In this document: in pieces, positions 47,701-61,327 of the stretch
Layout: the number at the start of each line of letters is the position of its first letter
Numbering within the stretch: the stretch's first letter is position 1
Origin: Verrucomicrobiaceae bacterium
GTDB taxonomy: Bacteria > Verrucomicrobiota > Verrucomicrobiia > Verrucomicrobiales > Akkermansiaceae
Assembly (NCBI GenBank): GCA_027487435.1
Contig: JAIYDP010000106.1
Span: 1 to 64,000 of the forward strand
Direction of reading: 5' to 3'
DNA length: 64,000 bases
Program-made: the position numbers and the translations under genes
Notes under the pieces: model-generated
What the model was told of the DNA's origin: nothing
Seen by the model: the letters and a program-made list of their open reading frames with translations, nothing else
Database searches by the model: none

Positions 47701-50700
47701 AGAAAATGCCAGGACAAACCAAACTACATCAATGACATCAAATTCACGGATTCGCCGCAGCGATGCTGCGCATGACGTCTGAACGTTTGCTTCGAGTGCA
47801 AGAGCGCATTCAATTGACAGGAAGTAGGATGCAGACGCCTTGAGAGAGTCCGCAGCGGGGGTCGACAAGTCCTTCAAAGAAGTCAGGGTCGCAACAGCGT
47901 CTGGTGGCATTGTCACGGAGCTCACAATTCTTTCTGAGTATTGCTTCAGAACAGCAGGTGACACATTAAGACCAGCTTGCATCTGCTCAGTAAGATGATG
48001 AACGTCGGCAAGTTGACGAATATGAAGCTTCTCGACAAATGCGCATCGAGCCAAGTTTCCAAGTATTTGATGGACAAAAGGCTGACTTCCAGAACCCTCG
48101 GATGAACTGGTTCGCGCTTCTTTTCTTAGCAGGTACGTTAAGTAGCCCCATACCAGAGAGCTTCCCAACGCTTTCTCCAGGGAAAGCTTCCTCACTGTTG
48201 ACAGAACTTCACGCTCTGTCAACGGTTTGGTTGAAAATCGCTGTTTGGAAATGCAATCCAACACCAGGGACGACAATTTTGCTGCATTTTCGTCTTCCAT
48301 TGGAAGAACCTGTCCAAACAATGTCTCTGCCACAGATCTCATATCTATAATACTCTTTTGTGGCTGCTTTGCTCTACGAGCCTCAAGTAACAGGCCTCCA
48401 AACAATATCTTCGATAAGAAAGGTGGCGCTAACGTCGACATCGTCTTCAGCTGCGCATCACACTGGGAAGCTGATTGTTTGTCGAAGCTACGTGTTGCAA
48501 GGTCTTCAAGCACACCAACAAAGCAGCACGACGCATATTGAGAACTCGTATCTGCTGATTTCTGAGCGGAAACCCAGGCAACGCAAACTGCAACCAAATC
48601 CAAGTGGCTCCAAGAATGGAAACTGAGTGCTCTTACATGTTGGTCAACAAGGCTAATGAGGGAAGAGCACTCCGGTACAGCATGACATCGACCCACTAAA
48701 TCGATGGGAGAGCGAACTTGAACGGTGTTCAAGTCGACCACGTATTCTTGAAGAGCGTTTTCGATTTCCTTCTTAAGATCGTCGAGGAAGTTCCTTGCGC
48801 CGACGTCAACTTTGCAGCCTTCGATAAGGAAGGACTGGAGGAGAGAAACTACGAATTGATCCCCCAGCAAACACAGGTCGTTTTCAAGGTGAGATAGCCT
48901 CTGCATCAGATGGACGCTCGCTGGCACAGGAGACATGTCGGTGAACGACATAGAGGAATCGATGTCGGCTATCCTCAAGGTAATTTCCCGTAAACAAGGG
49001 TCCCCAGCTCCGTTCAGCAATCCTGATGACTCGAGAACTCGATCTGCCAGGTAGTTATATACACCAGCCCCCAGTCCGATCCAGGACCTAGCTTTCAAAG
49101 GAATTTTCATTTGCAGTATGTCCTTCGTGGTACTTGCACGACAATAATCGCTCAATCGATGGGGGAGCCTCTTCATCACGACATCAGCAAGTAAACAATT
49201 TGCGCGACTTCGACGCCAACCCAACTTGAAATTCAAATAAGTAAACATATCCATGGCAATCGCGTCAGACGGAGTTGAACTGGAGATCAAGTTTTCCAAA
49301 GATGCACAATACTTACTCTTGGCATCAGCTACTTGAAGCAAGAACTGTTGCTGAAACGCTGAGCATATCTTGAAAGAACAAGTCTGCCGAAATGCAGAGA
49401 CCACAAGGTTCCGCAAACCGGCTTGGCCAACAGGCGATTCAATCAAATCGCGAAGCCTAGAGCATCTCCAAAGGTATGTCACGTCAGAGAGCATAGATGA
49501 AGTGAATGTCTCTGCAAAACTGCTACAAACCTCGATGACCTCAATAGGAAATGGATCATTGCCAGAGATCTTATTGATAACTTTGCCCAGAGGTACAATA
49601 AAATCAATGCTGACGAGTGACTGCTTCAGCAAATTGTTTTCAATCACAATGGACCTAATCTCCTTTCGAATTCGGTCGGTCAAGTTCTCAAACGACACAG
49701 AGCCATTCAGCCGATCAAGAATAGCAAAGGATATGTAGCAAACGACAGCAGAAGGAGAAAGACCCACATTCAATACTGGCAACGATTTGGATAGTAATGA
49801 CATCATCTCCACTGACAACAGAGCAACCGTAACTTCAACAACTTTTTCAAACAAGTAAACCATCCTCCAGTCATCTTCCAGCTGCCATGGAGTACGCTGA
49901 TTGTAGTACATTGCGCAAACAACGTCAAATGCGTTCTCGGAGAGAAGCTTCGTTAAGCAAGACCGATGAACATGGCGCAGCAACTTGGAACAAGCTCTGG
50001 CTTTTTGCTCACCCAAGTCGCTGCGACGAGATATGAACGCCCGTAACGGCTCTACACTCTCCTTGAACAGACGAGAAAACACCTTACTATCCCACGCCAA
50101 GCGTCCAGCCGAAGCTGCTTGAACAACGGAAGAAAATTGCGGTGCGGAATGAACAAAGTCATGGACAAATTTGACATAGTCAGAGCAAATCTGATCGCAT
50201 TCGGCGGCAGCCGCAGCTCTGAATTCAGGAGTATCAACGGCATGAGACGAAGCCTCGATGAGAGCATGGATAGAGAGGAAGTCATTCCCGAGTTTGGAAG
50301 AATCAAAGTTCAACCGGAGAAGGTCGCCCAAGGTAGCAGAATCTGGTAGTCCACGCAAGAGAAAGCTCAGCGACTCCTTCAGTTGAGAGAGCGACTCATG
50401 GCTCTGCAACCTATCGAAGGATGCGTCTCTGACAAACAATCGCTCGCAACATGCAGCGATTTGGTCCTCTGAACTTCCTTCGTGGACATACCATTGGGCA
50501 CTACCTAGAGCGACAATCCTTCCAAACAACGCCGCTGTCTCCAGAGGAATAATCGAATTGTTCTCCTCTACATCGGCAGAACCTCCAATGGCCTGAACAT
50601 CAGAGAGCACTGAGTCCAAGATGTGAGATCGGAAGGACATTAGCGGTGGCAACAATACCCAGGGGAGCTCGAAGTAATTGACATAGCGCTCGACCGACGG

Positions 50701-53700
50701 CACTGCAGCCATGGTATGCCGAAGCAAAAAACTGTCGAAATCAGCGTCGGCCCCAATCATGGAGGTCAACTCAGCGGCAACATCTTGCACGTACTCGCTG
50801 TCGGATATGTCAAGAGTTTTTCTCAAACTGCTATCATCTGCGAGCGCCTCTGAGACTTCATGAGCAACAGCCTGGATTTCAGATTGCGACGGGTTCCGCT
50901 TGCTTGCTTCAGACAATAGTGCCCGCGATTTCGACATAGGGTCCAGGCAGAGCCCAGTCGCCTTGATCACAATCTCTCGAACAAATGCAGAGGAGCAAGA
51001 CTGTGTTCGAGTCAAGAAAGCTGGGAGAACAAGACAGTCCTCCAGCTGCTGAGCGACCTCCAAATCATGCAAAAGCGCGCCGATCTTCATCAGTTCTTCT
51101 TCAATGCTCGGAGACTGCTCAGTTTTTAGTCGCTGCAAGTGGAGGATGGGATCAGATTCTCTGAAGAACCGACGTCGTGCAAGTACCTTTCCCAATGCAG
51201 TTGACGCTTCCTGAATCATTGCCGCAACTAAATTGCTTACTTTTGAGCCCCTACGGTCGATCATGTGCCCAAAGATGAAATCCACATCGCACTCAACCTG
51301 TTGGGAGCTGCTCGTCTGAAGAATGTCTAGAATGCAGCATTCGGCACGAAGTCTGACAATCGAGGGGTTTGCATGACGACCTGCTGACAGCAATGGGGAC
51401 CGCACAGCCTCATTGAGAGCAGCAACAGACAGATTTTCAGCGACGCGAGTTGTAACGTCCCTCAAAACTGCCTTTGATGTCCATTCAGAGACCATGCGAT
51501 CGTACACCTTCTCGGCAGGAAATTGCAGCATATCATCCTGAGAGGAGAGGGACAAAGTAACAGCTTCGTCCGTGAGAATCACACAGCAGATTTCGCGCAC
51601 TAATGCCTGCACTAACGTGGCTCGGCGCAGCGTCCTCAGCACCAAATCCTCTGCCAAGGACTGCATATCCGCGTCAATTGAGGCGGCTGTGAGCCGTTGA
51701 AGGGCAGAGGACAAGCTCGCTCTGAGCGCGAAGTCATAGTACATGGACGGCGTCGGACTTGAGGCTCCTTGGAGAAGTAGCAACAGCGAATCGCTTTGAA
51801 GCTCATTCACAGCGGCATCTACGTCCTTTCTGACAGCGTCCTTCAGGTGGTCCAAACTTTCGAGAGCCATCTCACGAATAGATGCTCCAAATTGCGAAGA
51901 GAAGAGCAGTGACGATACTCTCTTTTCAATGAGGCAGGATTTGACAATTTTGAGAGTTGCGAAAACTGACGGCAGAGATGATTTCTGGGTGACAGCCAAC
52001 TCCAGCCTCCGCATTAGGGGCATCAGCGCTGCGTCTGCGGGGAGGTCTGGTCGCAGTAGCTGGCTTGCAGTTTTCTCTTCCACAATCAGCTCTTCGATGA
52101 AGACAGCCGTTTGGTCAATGATCGCCTTGCTGTCGTTGCTGACATCAAAAGTATCAACAGCTTCCTTGAATGTCGCAGCTAGAGCTTCTTGAATCGCTCT
52201 CTTGTTCTTTCTCAATTCAGCTAGCCTCAACGAAGATCCCCGAAGCTTTAAAAACACTCGAATCACAGTCTTTGCAAGGGCCTCTTGCGCTTCAATACTT
52301 GATATGGGGCCATCATCTGCAAAAAGCCGCGAATCCTGGAGTGCTCGCAAACGCGTTCCCTCCCTCAACGAAACGGCCAACTCAGCGAGCACAAAACTTC
52401 TCCACGGCTCACCCTGGAGCGCGTCGAGAGGGAGGCCATAATTGAGAAGCCCACATCTCATGATGTAAACGAGCTTGTGGGAAGAGAATACCTCCTGCAA
52501 ACTCGCCTTTGCGTCCAAGACGATTGAGCGCGCGAACTCCTCTGCGGGTAGGGACAACATAGTCGTAAGCACCTTGTCTGCCCGAATTTCCCTGAGACAA
52601 TCTGGGACGGTGGAGCCCTTCCATCGCTCCCTTATGTACGAAAACGATGCCAATATAGCACCGCTTGCTTTCTGAAGGACGCGCCGATGTTTTCTTGGAC
52701 TGGAGCAAATGGTTATCAACAGGAACGTGAAGACATTTCTAATACAAAGGCGGCCAACCTCGGCAGCCGCGTCGCGAAGTGCAGGCTCAAGATTTGTCCT
52801 TTCGGCGAGGGCGGACACCGTGGCTTGAGGGGAGAGACCGGTGCGACAATTGCGCAACAACAGCTGGATATGAAGATACGCCAGCGCTGACAAGGGTCCG
52901 AACTCTGACTTCACGAATGCATTGAGGAGATCTTGTGACGAACATGACGCCCTGATGCCCTTCGATAAGGCAAATCCAACAACTTCCAGGCCGACACAAG
53001 TGAGAGATGTGTCGTCGAAGTTGATTGTTAGAGAGACAGCGCCCTCCTGAAGAACGCGCGACACGGAGTTATTCAACTTCGACGCCAATTTGTGGATGAT
53101 AGGGAAAGCAAGGGAGCTGAGGATGGGGCTGTCGAAGGGACGCGCGGTCGATGCAGTCCAGTCACTATCAAAAGACAAGCAGCTGAGGAAAAAGCGCTCA
53201 AGTTCATCATCTTTCGCAGAGCAGCTCTTCGTGATCAAAGCAATGATGGGATTCAAAAGATCGCTGTGAGCCAGGATTGACGAATTTAATTGCACCCCGT
53301 CCACCGACACGGCGTCATCGACGATGCTGTCTAAAATGTTAGAAACCTCCATGCTCCTCATCTGCAAGCCCTTCGCCCTATCTCTGTCGATGCGCTGGCC
53401 CAAGTTGCGAAGCCTCATTTCATCAGATGCAATAGGCTTCAGTGCCTCAGACAGAACAGAACAAATCAATGTTTCAATTGCCTTATCCAAAACTCCATCG
53501 ACTTCAGGATCCGTAAACGACCTTTCCATGCGGCTGAGAAGCTGGCCTTTCTTCAAAAAGGTACCAAGAGCACGAGCTTCTTGGCAAAATGCCTCAGCTG
53601 CAAGCAGGAGCTGCAAGGATTGAAAATTCTTGAGAAAGACGAAGGAGACGTCTATTCTCTTCGTCGAAGCCAGCTCCACCCTCTCAACATCAGAGACTGT

Positions 53701-56700
53701 TTTTTCAAACAAGTCTTTGAAACCAGGAAGCGCAACGAGTCGAGACAGAGAGGATAGGACAAACGAGAAGTCATCGTCAGTTTGAAAAACCGAAGGGCAC
53801 TGCATGGAGGCCGCCACAGAGCGGAGTACATCGGAAGTTACTGCATGAACCAAGCCGCTTGGCTCGGTGACAGAGAATTTGACTTTCAATGAGTGCATAA
53901 GGCAGAACAGAAGGGTGGACGCGGCTACAATACAGTCATGATCAGAGAAATGGAAAAGCTCGCCACCTTCCAATCCAAGTCGATCAAGGCACTCACAGAT
54001 GATGTCCGCCCTCAGAGCGTCTTTGGCAACAAACAAAGCAGCCGTAGCCTGAATCCTCCTGTACATGGACTTGACAGTCACTTGAATGACTGATGCAGTC
54101 CTGCTCCTCCCTGATGAGATGATCTGTTGAAGAACCGACGAATCGGCGACTGACCGAAAAATGCAATCTCGTAAAATCGGAGAGAGCCACGACGCGGCTC
54201 CCATGATTGCTTGACGCTGCCGCCGCCTCACCTCGATGACTTCTAACAGGCGCTGGACAACTAGCTCGCTTAAAGTTGAGATCCTATCAGTCACGAGAAC
54301 GGACACACGTTGCTGCAACGACTTGTCTGAAATAACATGCCCCCTTCGAATGTCAACAGCCCTGTAACCGTGCTTGGCGATTAATTTCTTCAGGACGTCA
54401 CTCCCTGGACATGCCAACCGAGACAAACAAAACGAATCGATCTCGTCTTGTGATGAACCATGCTTTACAACAAAACAAGCCAGAAGCAGGAAAAACATGG
54501 TTCGATCAGCACTTGTAGAAAACCAGCCAAAGTGAATTGAGCCATCGGACTGATCAAACAAGTTCCGTACTTTGTCCAAACATTTTGACATCATCGCGTC
54601 ATCAGATACGCTCCCATCGTTCAGCAGCTCCCCATGTATCGCCAATAACACCCTCAGGTGCTGCCTTGCAAAAAATGAGACCTTCTCGAGCCCTTCAAAC
54701 ACATCTCGAGCAGCAGCTTGCAACACATCAGATTGTACTTGAGCTATCACCCCATCACTAAGGAGCGCTCCCAGGGCGACGTCATTGAGAAGCCCTTGTC
54801 GAATAGTGTCTGACGCATTGTTAGCATTCCATCTGAACTTAGCCTCCCTCAAGACTCGCTTGGCTGCTCGATCCGCCAACTTAGGGTTGTTTCTGTACGT
54901 GATGTCGACATCCAATCCTCGCTTTTCGGCGTCTTCGTGAACAATCTTGTCAACAACGCCATCCACAACATCCATAACAGCGGAGGTGAAAAACCCATCC
55001 TTCTGCTTCTTCGAGGCAGTCGAGAGGATCTCTTTGGAGGCTTCTTTTAAAGCAGCAATCGTCGATGAAGGCAGAGATTTCGATGCCGTGGATGAAATAT
55101 ACTTTTCCCGCTGTTTCATGATCCAACAGTACGTATTCAAATAGAGCGCAATCGCAGTCGAGGAACCGCTCGAGATCGTGCGGGCTTTCGCAGCTTTGGC
55201 ACTGGCAATTATCTCGGGCGTCTTGACGACGTTGAACTCTTGTAAACCCTTGACTTGTCGCTCTTGGGGCAACAGTGCAAAGGAGCTTTTGAGAATAATG
55301 GAGAAGATTTCTTCCACAAACTGGACAAATAGAGATTCCGCGAACGACGACAAGTACGACCGAACAGACAAATTGGAACTGAGCTTTCTGGCCCCGATCT
55401 GGAGAATATCTTGCTGCAGCGACTCAACAAATGCATTGAAGAACTTGCCAAGGGCGGAGCTGGGGCCATCAAGTACAGTTTCAACAAGCCGCACGATGGT
55501 AGATTCCCTCGATGAGTTTTCATTCGCAACGTCTGGGGAGAAGAGAGTTTGAAACGAAGTTTGAGAAACCAACACATTCACTACTTCAACGGCCGAGCTA
55601 ACTAAGAGGGTACGAGTGGAGCTTGATGCCACAAACCAGTCTCGCTCGATCGGGATAAAGGAGTCCACGTTGTGCGAAAAGAAGGTGGCCAATGGAGGCG
55701 ATACCCCCTCGATAAAACATTCACAATGCTCCAACACACTTGATGCTTGAATCACTGACTCGATCATGACGCGCCTGCCCAACCCGTACGAGAAGTGCTT
55801 TGTTGCAGCAACAGCAGAGGGGTCTATCTTGAAAGCAGCTCCTGACTCTGAAGCCCATCTGTCCAACGACTCTTCAACAAACTCAACTACAGATGATTCG
55901 CCTGCATCGCCACACGCAATATCGACAAGATTGGAGAACAGGAGGATTGAGTCCTGGCCGCTGGAAAGTGAAATCAGGATGGAACGAACAAGAGGGAAAT
56001 TCGTGTGCAGGATACCGTAGAGAAACTGCATCAATTGACCGTTGGGATCAATCTTGATGGAATCCAATCGATGCAGTTGCGGAGATTCCAAGTCACGCGC
56101 GGTGTCATGGGGCTCATCCTCAAGAGCCAAAATGGAAGTGCCCAAATCAGACACAAGACGCACAGGCTGCCCGAGGGAGTTGAACTTCTGTCCGTCATCT
56201 GACTCATACTGTACGTCAACAAACATGATCGCAATAACGTCGACTGCAAACCTTGAAGCTATGGCGAACAGCTTGCTCTCGCCAGTGCCTTGCGTTGGCA
56301 AATGCTTCCCTATGACAGCGTAGAGGTAAGCTACGAGGTACGGTGACACTTGATCAGTCGAAGAAGTGTTGAAAGCAATTCTTGACGAGGTTGCATTCAG
56401 AACTTCTCGGGAGAGGATGATGTTGTCGAAGGCTCGCAGAGAGTTGTGGACTGACTCGAGGGGAAATTTGGAGGTGGATGAGAACTTCGTGAGGATGTCG
56501 TCAATGCGAACACTCATCGAGGCCCAGAGGGCGTCTGCAGCAACTTCAATATCTCCGCAGAGGTCATAGCACACTTCAGACCTTGGCTCCAGACCTGCAA
56601 AAGCATTTGGACTGATATCCCGCTCGAAAGAAATCAACAGAGAGGATATCGCACTACTCGAGTCCTCCAACGCCGCGCTCACGGACCGAACATAGAGCAG

Positions 56701-58140
56701 CAACGAACGGCAAAAATCTGAGTTCGGATCAACGGAGGGGACAGACTGGAAGTCAGAGCTGGCAACGACGCGGATGAAGAAAAGCCCACCGAACCATTGC
56801 GTCGCACTCTGGAGGAGATTTGTTGCTGAATCGCTCTTCATCAAAGCGTCAAGAAAAGCTTCCATCAAACTTCGTTGCCCTTTCCGCTTATGGACCAGGC
56901 GAACCTGCCGGAAAAGCTCAAAGCTAACTGAACACAGAGACTTGAGAATCGCCGTCATAGCCGTGAAGTCGATAGTAAGGCCCACGTGCTGTAGATGTGC
57001 TTGCAGCTGAGAGGAGACCCGCATTGCGAAGATGGCGTGGATGGAATAAAGCAGAGGGGCCTCTTGGTCAGATGCGACCTCAATGAGCTTGCACAAGCAT
57101 CCGAGGACATACTTGACACAGGCCATGGCAAAGCGCACGGACGTCTCTTGAACAATGTGGTGCCTTGAGATGCGCTTGACGGAGAGGGCGATGAAGAAAA
57201 GGCAGCGCGCGATGCCAAAAAGATCCTCCAAGTCGCTGGAGGCGGGTTCGTCGTCGATGAGCAGCTCTCCAGATACTTTTTTGCGAGAGGGTCTCCCAGA
57301 CTGAATTTGATAGCCTCCTTGCGAAGAGCCTGAGAGGAGTAATCGAGAACGAGGCGACAGGCAGAAGCGACAGAAGCGGAGTGAAGGAAGCATCCGAACA
57401 GCGTGCGCATGGCGGCTTCTGTGCGAGGTAGACCGCAAAAGAGATCCCGCCATATTGGACGCAACTTGCTTCACAAAAGCAACGGAGATTCCCAACTTCT
57501 GGAGCCACTCCGCCCTCACAGCCTCGTCATCAACAAGACGCCGACGGAACGGTAGGGCCTCAGCAACTGCTCGTAGATTGGGTTTCCGAGGAATAGGCTG
57601 GCCGTAGGGACTCTTTGCGATATTGCTCTTCAGGCGCAGAGAAGACTGCGACTTTTTGAATCCATTGTCCCGCTCCACTTCCGTCGGTCGGTCGGTCTGG
57701 AAACCGCTTCCTGCTTCAACCGCCTCTGGAAGTCGCCGTGAAATTCTTGCAGACAATACCTCGATATTCTCAGGAGGAGACATGTCCGACATGTTTTGAA
57801 GACGAGGCACTCGCGGAGCAGCGACAACTTTCCGACTGCGAGACGTCTCGTCGGAGCCCGCTGGAGGACCCATGGACCCCTGAGTTACTGACACATCTTT
57901 TTCGTCAGCATCCCCAGTCTCCCATGCATTTCTGAGCTTGCTACGAGAATCTCCACGGCTTCGAATCGTTCTTGTGACATGCGGGCCGTGCTGAGCCGAT
58001 ATCTCCGTTGGATCAGCAGAGAACTGAAACTCGATCATATCCCCTTCACTCTGAGCACTAGACTTGACCTTTAGAAAGGATGGACGCCTCTTGCGTACTT
58101 CCTTTTTCGCGGGATGCATTGAGAAACTGCTGCTGGTCAA
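41757..58140 (-). CDS. Giant helical protein with C-terminal WD repeats (5436 residues), orphan
   Basis: Exon 1 (58140-42128) is one uninterrupted open frame of 16013 nt. Two small exons, 42093-41959 and 41919-41757, follow introns of 34 and 39 nt and complete the frame. The first 220 residues are basic and Ser/Arg-rich. Residues about 220-5060 are almost entirely alpha-helical, lacking enzymatic motifs and giving the impression of a long solenoid. Short related helical units are clearest at about residues 4905-5040. From about residue 5085, WD/beta-propeller sequence appears: VVVSPNGRFLAVAPHNGSLW, NLITLDETGCIRMWTL, SSDLVSLDSGGSLALWKYD. The architecture suggests a scaffold, for example at cilium, centrosome or membranes, but the role is unknown. 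Being nearly intron-free contrasts with its neighbours. Confidence 0.9.
42990..43430 (-). repeat. Tandem 26-32-residue helical units in the giant protein
   Basis: Successive translated units share the pattern h-x-x-h-V-x-x-h-L-x-D-x-x-h-x-x-L: AETVIRKAVDAALKDSKVEN, GLAKLVAEKLIQDETLKTL, GLVQKVVTKIVESDAMQSYV, MVVGMANEVVQTVLNDPEMK, KLTETVMEQLLEAL. DNA-level identity is low, so this is an old or structurally constrained repeat. Confidence 0.5.
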
Positions 58141-58360
58141 TCAACATCACTCATCACAAAGACTCATTGTCAAGAACAGAATTAAACACGTCAAGGAGGA
58201 GAAAGAAAGAAAGGTAACAAAGTGCATCGGGAATGACAGAGAAACAAAATCTATTAGAAAGAGCACAAAGGAATGGAATGAGTTTGAAGTACCTATTTGT
58301 TAATTTTTAAATCTGCTCATTCGCTTCTGCACTGCTTCCAGAAGAATTCTAGAAATTGCA
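58141..58360. promoter_or_regulatory. Divergent promoter, giant gene / DnaJ gene
   Basis: This 220-bp, A-rich gap has TGTTAAT at 58299-58305, 56 bp before the DnaJ ATG. No element is obvious near the giant gene's ATG. Confidence 0.35.
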
Positions 58361-60061
58361 ATGTCGAGCAGACTGTTAGTGTTCATAGTCGTTCTGCTGG
58401 CAGGATGTTATTGTGCGTCCAGGTCCTTCTATGATGTCCTTGGCGTTGGAAAGACTGCTTCACAAGAAGAGATCAAGAAGGCATATCGAAAGCTTGCACT
58501 TAAGTGGCATCCTGTAGCTCGCTCCCCCTCCCCCCCTCCCTCCCCCCCCCTCCCCCCGCCTCGCCCTCATCCTCTCTTTCTCTCTTCTTCTCTCTGTGTA
58601 GTAATGAATGAGGACAAAAACCCGCAGAAGAAAGAAGAGGCGCAGAAAAAGTTCACGGAGATCAGCGAAGCATACCAAGTATTTCCATTGGTTTCCATCT
58701 TTTGACATTGGAGGTCCTCTCAGACGAAGAAAAGCGGAAAGAGTACGATTCTGGTGGCCCCAGTAAAGACAGCTTCGGTGGAGGAGAGTCGTCGACTTCG
58801 TTTAAGTTCACCCAAGCCGATTTCAGGTTCCAGGACCCTTTTGAAGTTCGCTTCGATTTCAATTCGTCTCATTTGTTGAGTTCTTCAACTCCTTCTTTGG
58901 AGACAATGCTCATCATTTTGGTCAAGATCATTCGGCAGAGCACGGATTTGACAACCATGGCGGCTTTGCTCACAGTTACGCAAGCGCGTCCTCGGGAGGA
59001 ATGCACTTTGGCCAGGGGCCTCGAGGGCCTAGATCACCAAAGAGGAGAATCAAATTGTCGCCGAATGTGGACATGATCAAGGAAGTGTCCGAGCTGAAGA
59101 GATTGACAGTCACGAGTAAGTGGATTGTCCTTGGGGCTGTCGACAACGCTCTCATCAACAACGTCTCGCGGGACCTTCGCGACGTGTTCCGTGTTGCCGT
59201 CTTGGATTGTGAGAAGGATCCTCAACTTTGCAGAGTTTCTAACAAGCGTTTTCATTTTGACTCCATAGGAAGGCCCGTCCGTGAGCGTTTTCATCGACGG
59301 GGACGGTCCAACGAGAGTTGAGCGTACATTTTTGCTGCCAATGACGTTTGACATCGTAGCGTCTGCCAACTGGAAGCAAATAGTCCGCTCTGCGATTGAT
59401 TTGCTTCCTCTCCGTGTGAAACTCCTGAGCTCCAACAATTTCATCGACTTTGCGTCAGCTCGAACTCACAAGGTCATATCAGTCTCGAAGGTTCCATCTC
59501 TGGCTATCAAGATTTTAGCGAATCGATTCCCAAACATCGTCGCCTCAGGAATTTCCTGTCCTAATTGTGTAGAGCTTCGCCGCGATATCCCAGGAGATCT
59601 GGAGAGACGTCGGCCCTCAGTATGGCTTCGACAAGCCCCCTGATGCCAATTCTGTCCTGGTGACTTCGGGTGACGACGTGGACCAATTTACCTTGTTGTC
59701 AGGAGCTTCGCTTGCGGCCTTGGAGACTCATGTTACAACCAAGGCAATCCGATGGGTTGATGGGTCGCTTGGGAAAGTTGACTCCGCTGTGATGCTGAAG
59801 CAGCGCTGCTCCGCACCACATCTCAAGTTTTGTTTGCTTGCGTTTTTCAAACCCAGCGTCTCCGGCGCCGTGAGAAAGGCGCGGCTACGGGTTCTATCAG
59901 CGCTGAGTTCTGAGAGTAGATTCACAAGAATTCGTTTCTTGGAGGCCTCCTTCCGAGCGCCGACATGTTTGAATATTAGCAACTCGGCGGAGGGAGCTGT
60001 CGTCGCTTACTTTGCCAAGAAGAATCGGTGCTGTGCCAACGAAAGCGTTCCTGACAAATGA
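58361..60061 (+). CDS. Secreted/ER DnaJ protein with thioredoxin-like region
   Basis: Exons 58361-58513, 58613-58678, 58714-58845, 58881-59234, 59269-59538 and 59573-60061 give 487 residues. A signal peptide ([16 protein letters not shown]) precedes a full J domain: [20 protein letters not shown], the HPD motif rebuilt across the first intron (WHP|DKNP), and [18 protein letters not shown] Gly/Phe/His-rich linker follows, then two stretches with thioredoxin-fold character ([29 protein letters not shown]). The layout recalls ER J-proteins such as ERdj5 or DNAJC16, which stimulate BiP/Hsp70 ATPase. The thioredoxin CxxC sites are not evident. The C-terminus is uncertain, since two 33-nt introns could extend it past the TGA at 60059 to about 60200. 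Intron 1 (99 nt) has long C runs. Confidence 0.85.
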
Positions 60062-61327
60062 GGTTCTCGATTCTACAAGGGATTGTTTCCAAAGAGGCAG
60101 TCTCGACATTTTTGGCAAGTCGATTTCCTTGACTCTCTCTCAAGCGTTCAGGATGAATCCATGCAGGGAAGTCGGCTATTGAAGTCTTGGAGTGTGTAGT
60201 TGCTGTTCGATCCCAATCGAATGTGGCGACTGACGTGATCTACGTTGGGCTCAAGGAGTCCTGACCCCGCAGCGGACTGTGCCTCTTGTATTCGCATCGT
60301 AAAGAACCCCACCAACCGCTTTGTCTTTTGAAAGTAGCACTTCATCAGAGGGTCGGAGAAGGAAGGGAGTCCGAGCCAGCATGCTCATCCACACGGGGGG
60401 TGGGATGGGAGGTGTGGCAGCGACAACAACAAGTAGACAGGGAAGGCAGGAGGGAGGGGCCATGGGGGTTTCGGCGGAGTAGTGGGTGGGGAAGGATCCG
60501 CACAGTGATGCCTTTGGTCGAAGACGAGGAGCGGTAGTGTGTGAATGGTTGTGTGGGTTTTGGGCTACTGGGGAAGCTTAGATCTGCTTGGATACAACTT
60601 CAGGGCTACAGGGGCACGGGATCTACGACAGGGAGTTTGAACATTGAGGACAACGCGTGTCCGAACGTCCAGGAGGGGGCCTACGTGCTCGCCGTTTGAG
60701 TCGGGGGACGACGAAGACGGGTGAGGCGCTGAGTCACATGCGCACACGCGAGGTCGAGGGGCCAGGCTGCCGGCTCGGCTCCGCTCTCAGTACACGAGAC
60801 TATCGCACACGTCGTCCTTGGACAAGCGAGGGGGTTGCGGGGAATCATGGGAGGCGCTTCAGCGAGCGCTTCAGCTGCCACGAGTGTTTATTGCACGCGG
60901 AGACGGCATGGCGACGTCAATGCGGATGGGCTGCGGGAGCGTTTAGCCTTTGGAGATATGCTTGTTGATGAGAGCCCTCCCCAAGCAGCAAATGAGGTTC
61001 CATTGAAGTGGGGGGTTTGCCAAAAGGAAGAGCATGTCGACCAGCACCGCTGCACCCAAAGGATTTCCCGCAGCTGGGTGAGGGAGCAGAAGATCGTCAC
61101 GCCGAGGGCATCGAACGCGTGGGCGGCGATTCAGCAGAGAGGGATCGGCGCAGCGAGGGTGCTCAGCGGAGCAACACTTTGACTTTCCGGATCACGCTCC
61201 AACTTCAAACATTTGCAAGAGGAGTTGGTGGTGCAGCGATTCGCCTCGATGGCTGCGCTGACTCTACTGTCGACACTATTGTTTAATAGCAGCTCTTCCG
61301 TAGTGAAACAAATGTACAGATGGAAAC
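60062..61327. other. GC-rich stretch without a firm gene
   Basis: Several open frames exist on both strands, for example GAAVLVDMLFLLANPP on the complement near 61020 and LLVVVAATPPIPPPVW near 60430. None shows a recognised motif or a convincing chain of short introns. It may hold the 3' end of the DnaJ gene and the 3' UTR of the protease gene, or a small undetected gene. Confidence 0.35.

Noticed and set aside
44000-57500. Many antisense open frames of 60-210 codons within the giant and dynein genes
   Set aside because: They are shadows of high-GC coding frames, with no conserved motifs, no splice logic and no start context.
60190-60235. TTCGATC stretch resembling a tRNA T-loop
   Set aside because: The flanking bases do not form a T-stem, and no acceptor or anticodon arm can be drawn.
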